This document shows, piece after piece, positions 62,517-64,000 of a stretch of DNA of 64,000 nt. The notes under the pieces were generated by a model, which was not told the origin of the DNA, made no database searches, and saw nothing but the letters and a program-made list of their open reading frames with translations. A program made the translations under genes and the position numbers. The stretch spans positions 17,952,501 to 18,016,500 of the forward strand of contig CM061090.1 of assembly GCA_030770545.1 (NCBI GenBank). Direction: 5' to 3'. The stretch is from Macropodus opercularis. Taxonomy: Eukaryota; Chordata; Actinopteri; Anabantiformes; Osphronemidae. How positions within the stretch are numbered: the first letter of the stretch is position 1; each line of letters starts with the position of its first letter.

Positions 62517-64000
62517 TAGTGTAAGAACTGTCCCTACCTTATCATGACTGGCATCTCTTAGCATCTCAGGTTTACCTCCTCCTGACACACGAGGCCCTAC
62601 AGACATTCAATTACTTTCACAACGCATTCTCCAAACTCAAATCCACTTCTCCTGGGTGCTGTGCTTCTTTTACAGAGACATCTCTTTAGATCAGTGTCAT
62701 TAGCTTATTTTCTTTAATGAACCATGAGGGATAGGACCGAAGCAGATATGCCTAAAACGGACTTGGCATATGACCCCATTCCAGAAGACTCGTTCAACGA
62801 AAAACAAAACTTTGTTCCAATTTACAGACAAGCGTAAACACGACACACAGCCTTATAAACCTCTGTGTGCGATAGCCACAAAGTTCAAGTAAGACCATTT
62901 GCGGCTGAAGTGGGAGAACTGAAGAAGGAATGTTCACAATATTTATGGTCCTCTCCAACAGTCACACATTGTCAGTTTTGCTAAATTCCTAAAAGCCTCT
63001 CTCAAACTGTAAAGTAGGCCTGCAAACCATTTAAAGTAATCGTGGAGGCCTGGGAATGTGTTCAGTGGCAGCAGTATTGATTATCCATCCTCCAGTAGAA
63101 CTATGTGGTTTGAGAAGGAGGAGCGACCAAAGTAAACGTTGGAAGAACCAAAGAAGGCATCAGAGCAACACACAGACACAAGTCTGCGATTTATATTTGA
63201 TTGGGTGCTTGCGCTTGTACTGTAGGTGTGATGCCCAACCTCCAGTTTTGCTTCTCAATAGTCAGTTGATTTAGTGTGAAGTTTATTTGTCAACACTACC
63301 ACTAATAATAAATGTTGCTCATCCCTAAACCGCAGCAACGTTAAGTACATATTCAAACATAATCAAAGTAGCTGTGACTGAATGTTTCCTGTAAATCGGC
63401 CTTCACCACTTTGTCTTGGACCCTGAAATATTAAACTTAATGTGCCACGAACCTGTTATTTTACACTTGTGGCCAAGGACACTGCTGCAGTTGTTTAGCA
63501 GTTATACTAAGAGATGACTAATGTACAGTGTCTTTGCACGTGATGAAGAACTATTTACTACTTCAACCACCCCCATAACTTACCAGTCTGTTGGTCCAAC
63601 TAGCCGCATCCAGGCAAAGGGTGGCGGTGAGGCTGGCGTCAGGCTTTAATGCCTCCAGTAGGCCTGGACTGTGCCACCTGGCTCAATTACTTGGGGGGGG
63701 TGAAAGAAAGCAGGAAAGTGTTTTGTTAGTTCTTATAGTTAAAATGGAAAGTTTCTTTTGTTGTTGTTGCCTTACTTTGTTCTTTTATTTTGTATTCTAA
63801 GAGGTCTGTGTATCTTTGAGTGTACTGTTTAGTGTTTAGGTGTTAGTATTGGTAATGTTGACACCCTTGTGTTGTGACTGGTTTGGCCAATCAGTATATA
63901 TGTTGCCCTTGTGTGTCTTTTGGCAGGTCTTTGTTTGTAGTGGTGCTTATGATATAATTTAAATTTATAATTTTTATAATTTGCTTAGTTAATTTGGGTT
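62515..64000. other. Intergenic sequence at the right edge
   Basis: Unique sequence without a recognisable gene. Near the edge CCAAT (63887-63891) and TATATAT (63895-63901) lie only a few bases apart, closer than in an ordinary promoter. No open frame of note follows within the window. Confidence 0.5.

Noticed and set aside
1..64000. CRISPR arrays, rRNA genes, prokaryotic operons, endogenous retrovirus genes
   Set aside because: No regularly spaced repeats, no rRNA-like sequence and no gag/pol/env-like frames were seen. The exon-intron structure shows a vertebrate genome.

Overview
This is vertebrate, almost certainly teleost fish, genomic DNA. The only gene I can place with confidence lies on the + strand and is split into 12 coding exons between 1151 and 13938. 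Spliced, these exons give about 582 codons: the whole tandem tyrosine-phosphatase part (D1 and D2) of a type IIa (LAR-family) receptor protein tyrosine phosphatase, ending in the family's conserved FDHYAT carboxyl terminus. D1 residues such as [15 protein letters not shown] and the [20 protein letters not shown] stretch resemble PTPRD more than PTPRS or PTPRF as I remember them, so I call it ptprd (paralogue a or b not resolved). The ectodomain, transmembrane segment and upstream juxtamembrane exons lie outside the window to the left. Teleost origin is also suggested by several 77-87 nt introns inside a vertebrate LAR gene, an L2-type LINE tail, and decayed Tc1/mariner and piggyBac-like elements.

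Layout: 1-1150 is intron upstream of the first exon in the window. Exons for the wedge and D1 occupy 1151-11002, and exons for D2 occupy 11605-13938. A long AT-rich 3' untranslated region follows to about 16.8-17.1 kb, with several candidate poly(A) signals and miRNA- or Pumilio-type motifs. From about 17.1 kb to the right edge (about 47 kb) I find no convincing protein-coding gene, tRNA, rRNA or CRISPR array. That stretch looks like a gene desert: unique AT-rich sequence, microsatellites, homopolymer runs, a piggyBac-like relic near 47.9-48.2 kb, a 441-bp Tc1/mariner relic at 62025-62465, and several blocks dense in homeodomain, POU and SOX-like motifs that could be conserved enhancers.

How it works together: the single gene encodes a neuronal synaptic-adhesion phosphatase. 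D1 carries the full catalytic set (KNRY loop, WPD loop, [10 protein letters not shown] signature, Q-loop). D2 keeps the signature cysteine but has the family's inactivating changes (KNRL, WPE). Notable points are a frame-required GC-AG splice donor, a 78-nt intron with no in-frame stop that would encode a hydrophobic insert in D1, and matching intron positions in D1 and D2 that record the domain duplication. I did not find clear evidence of a wholly new biological system.
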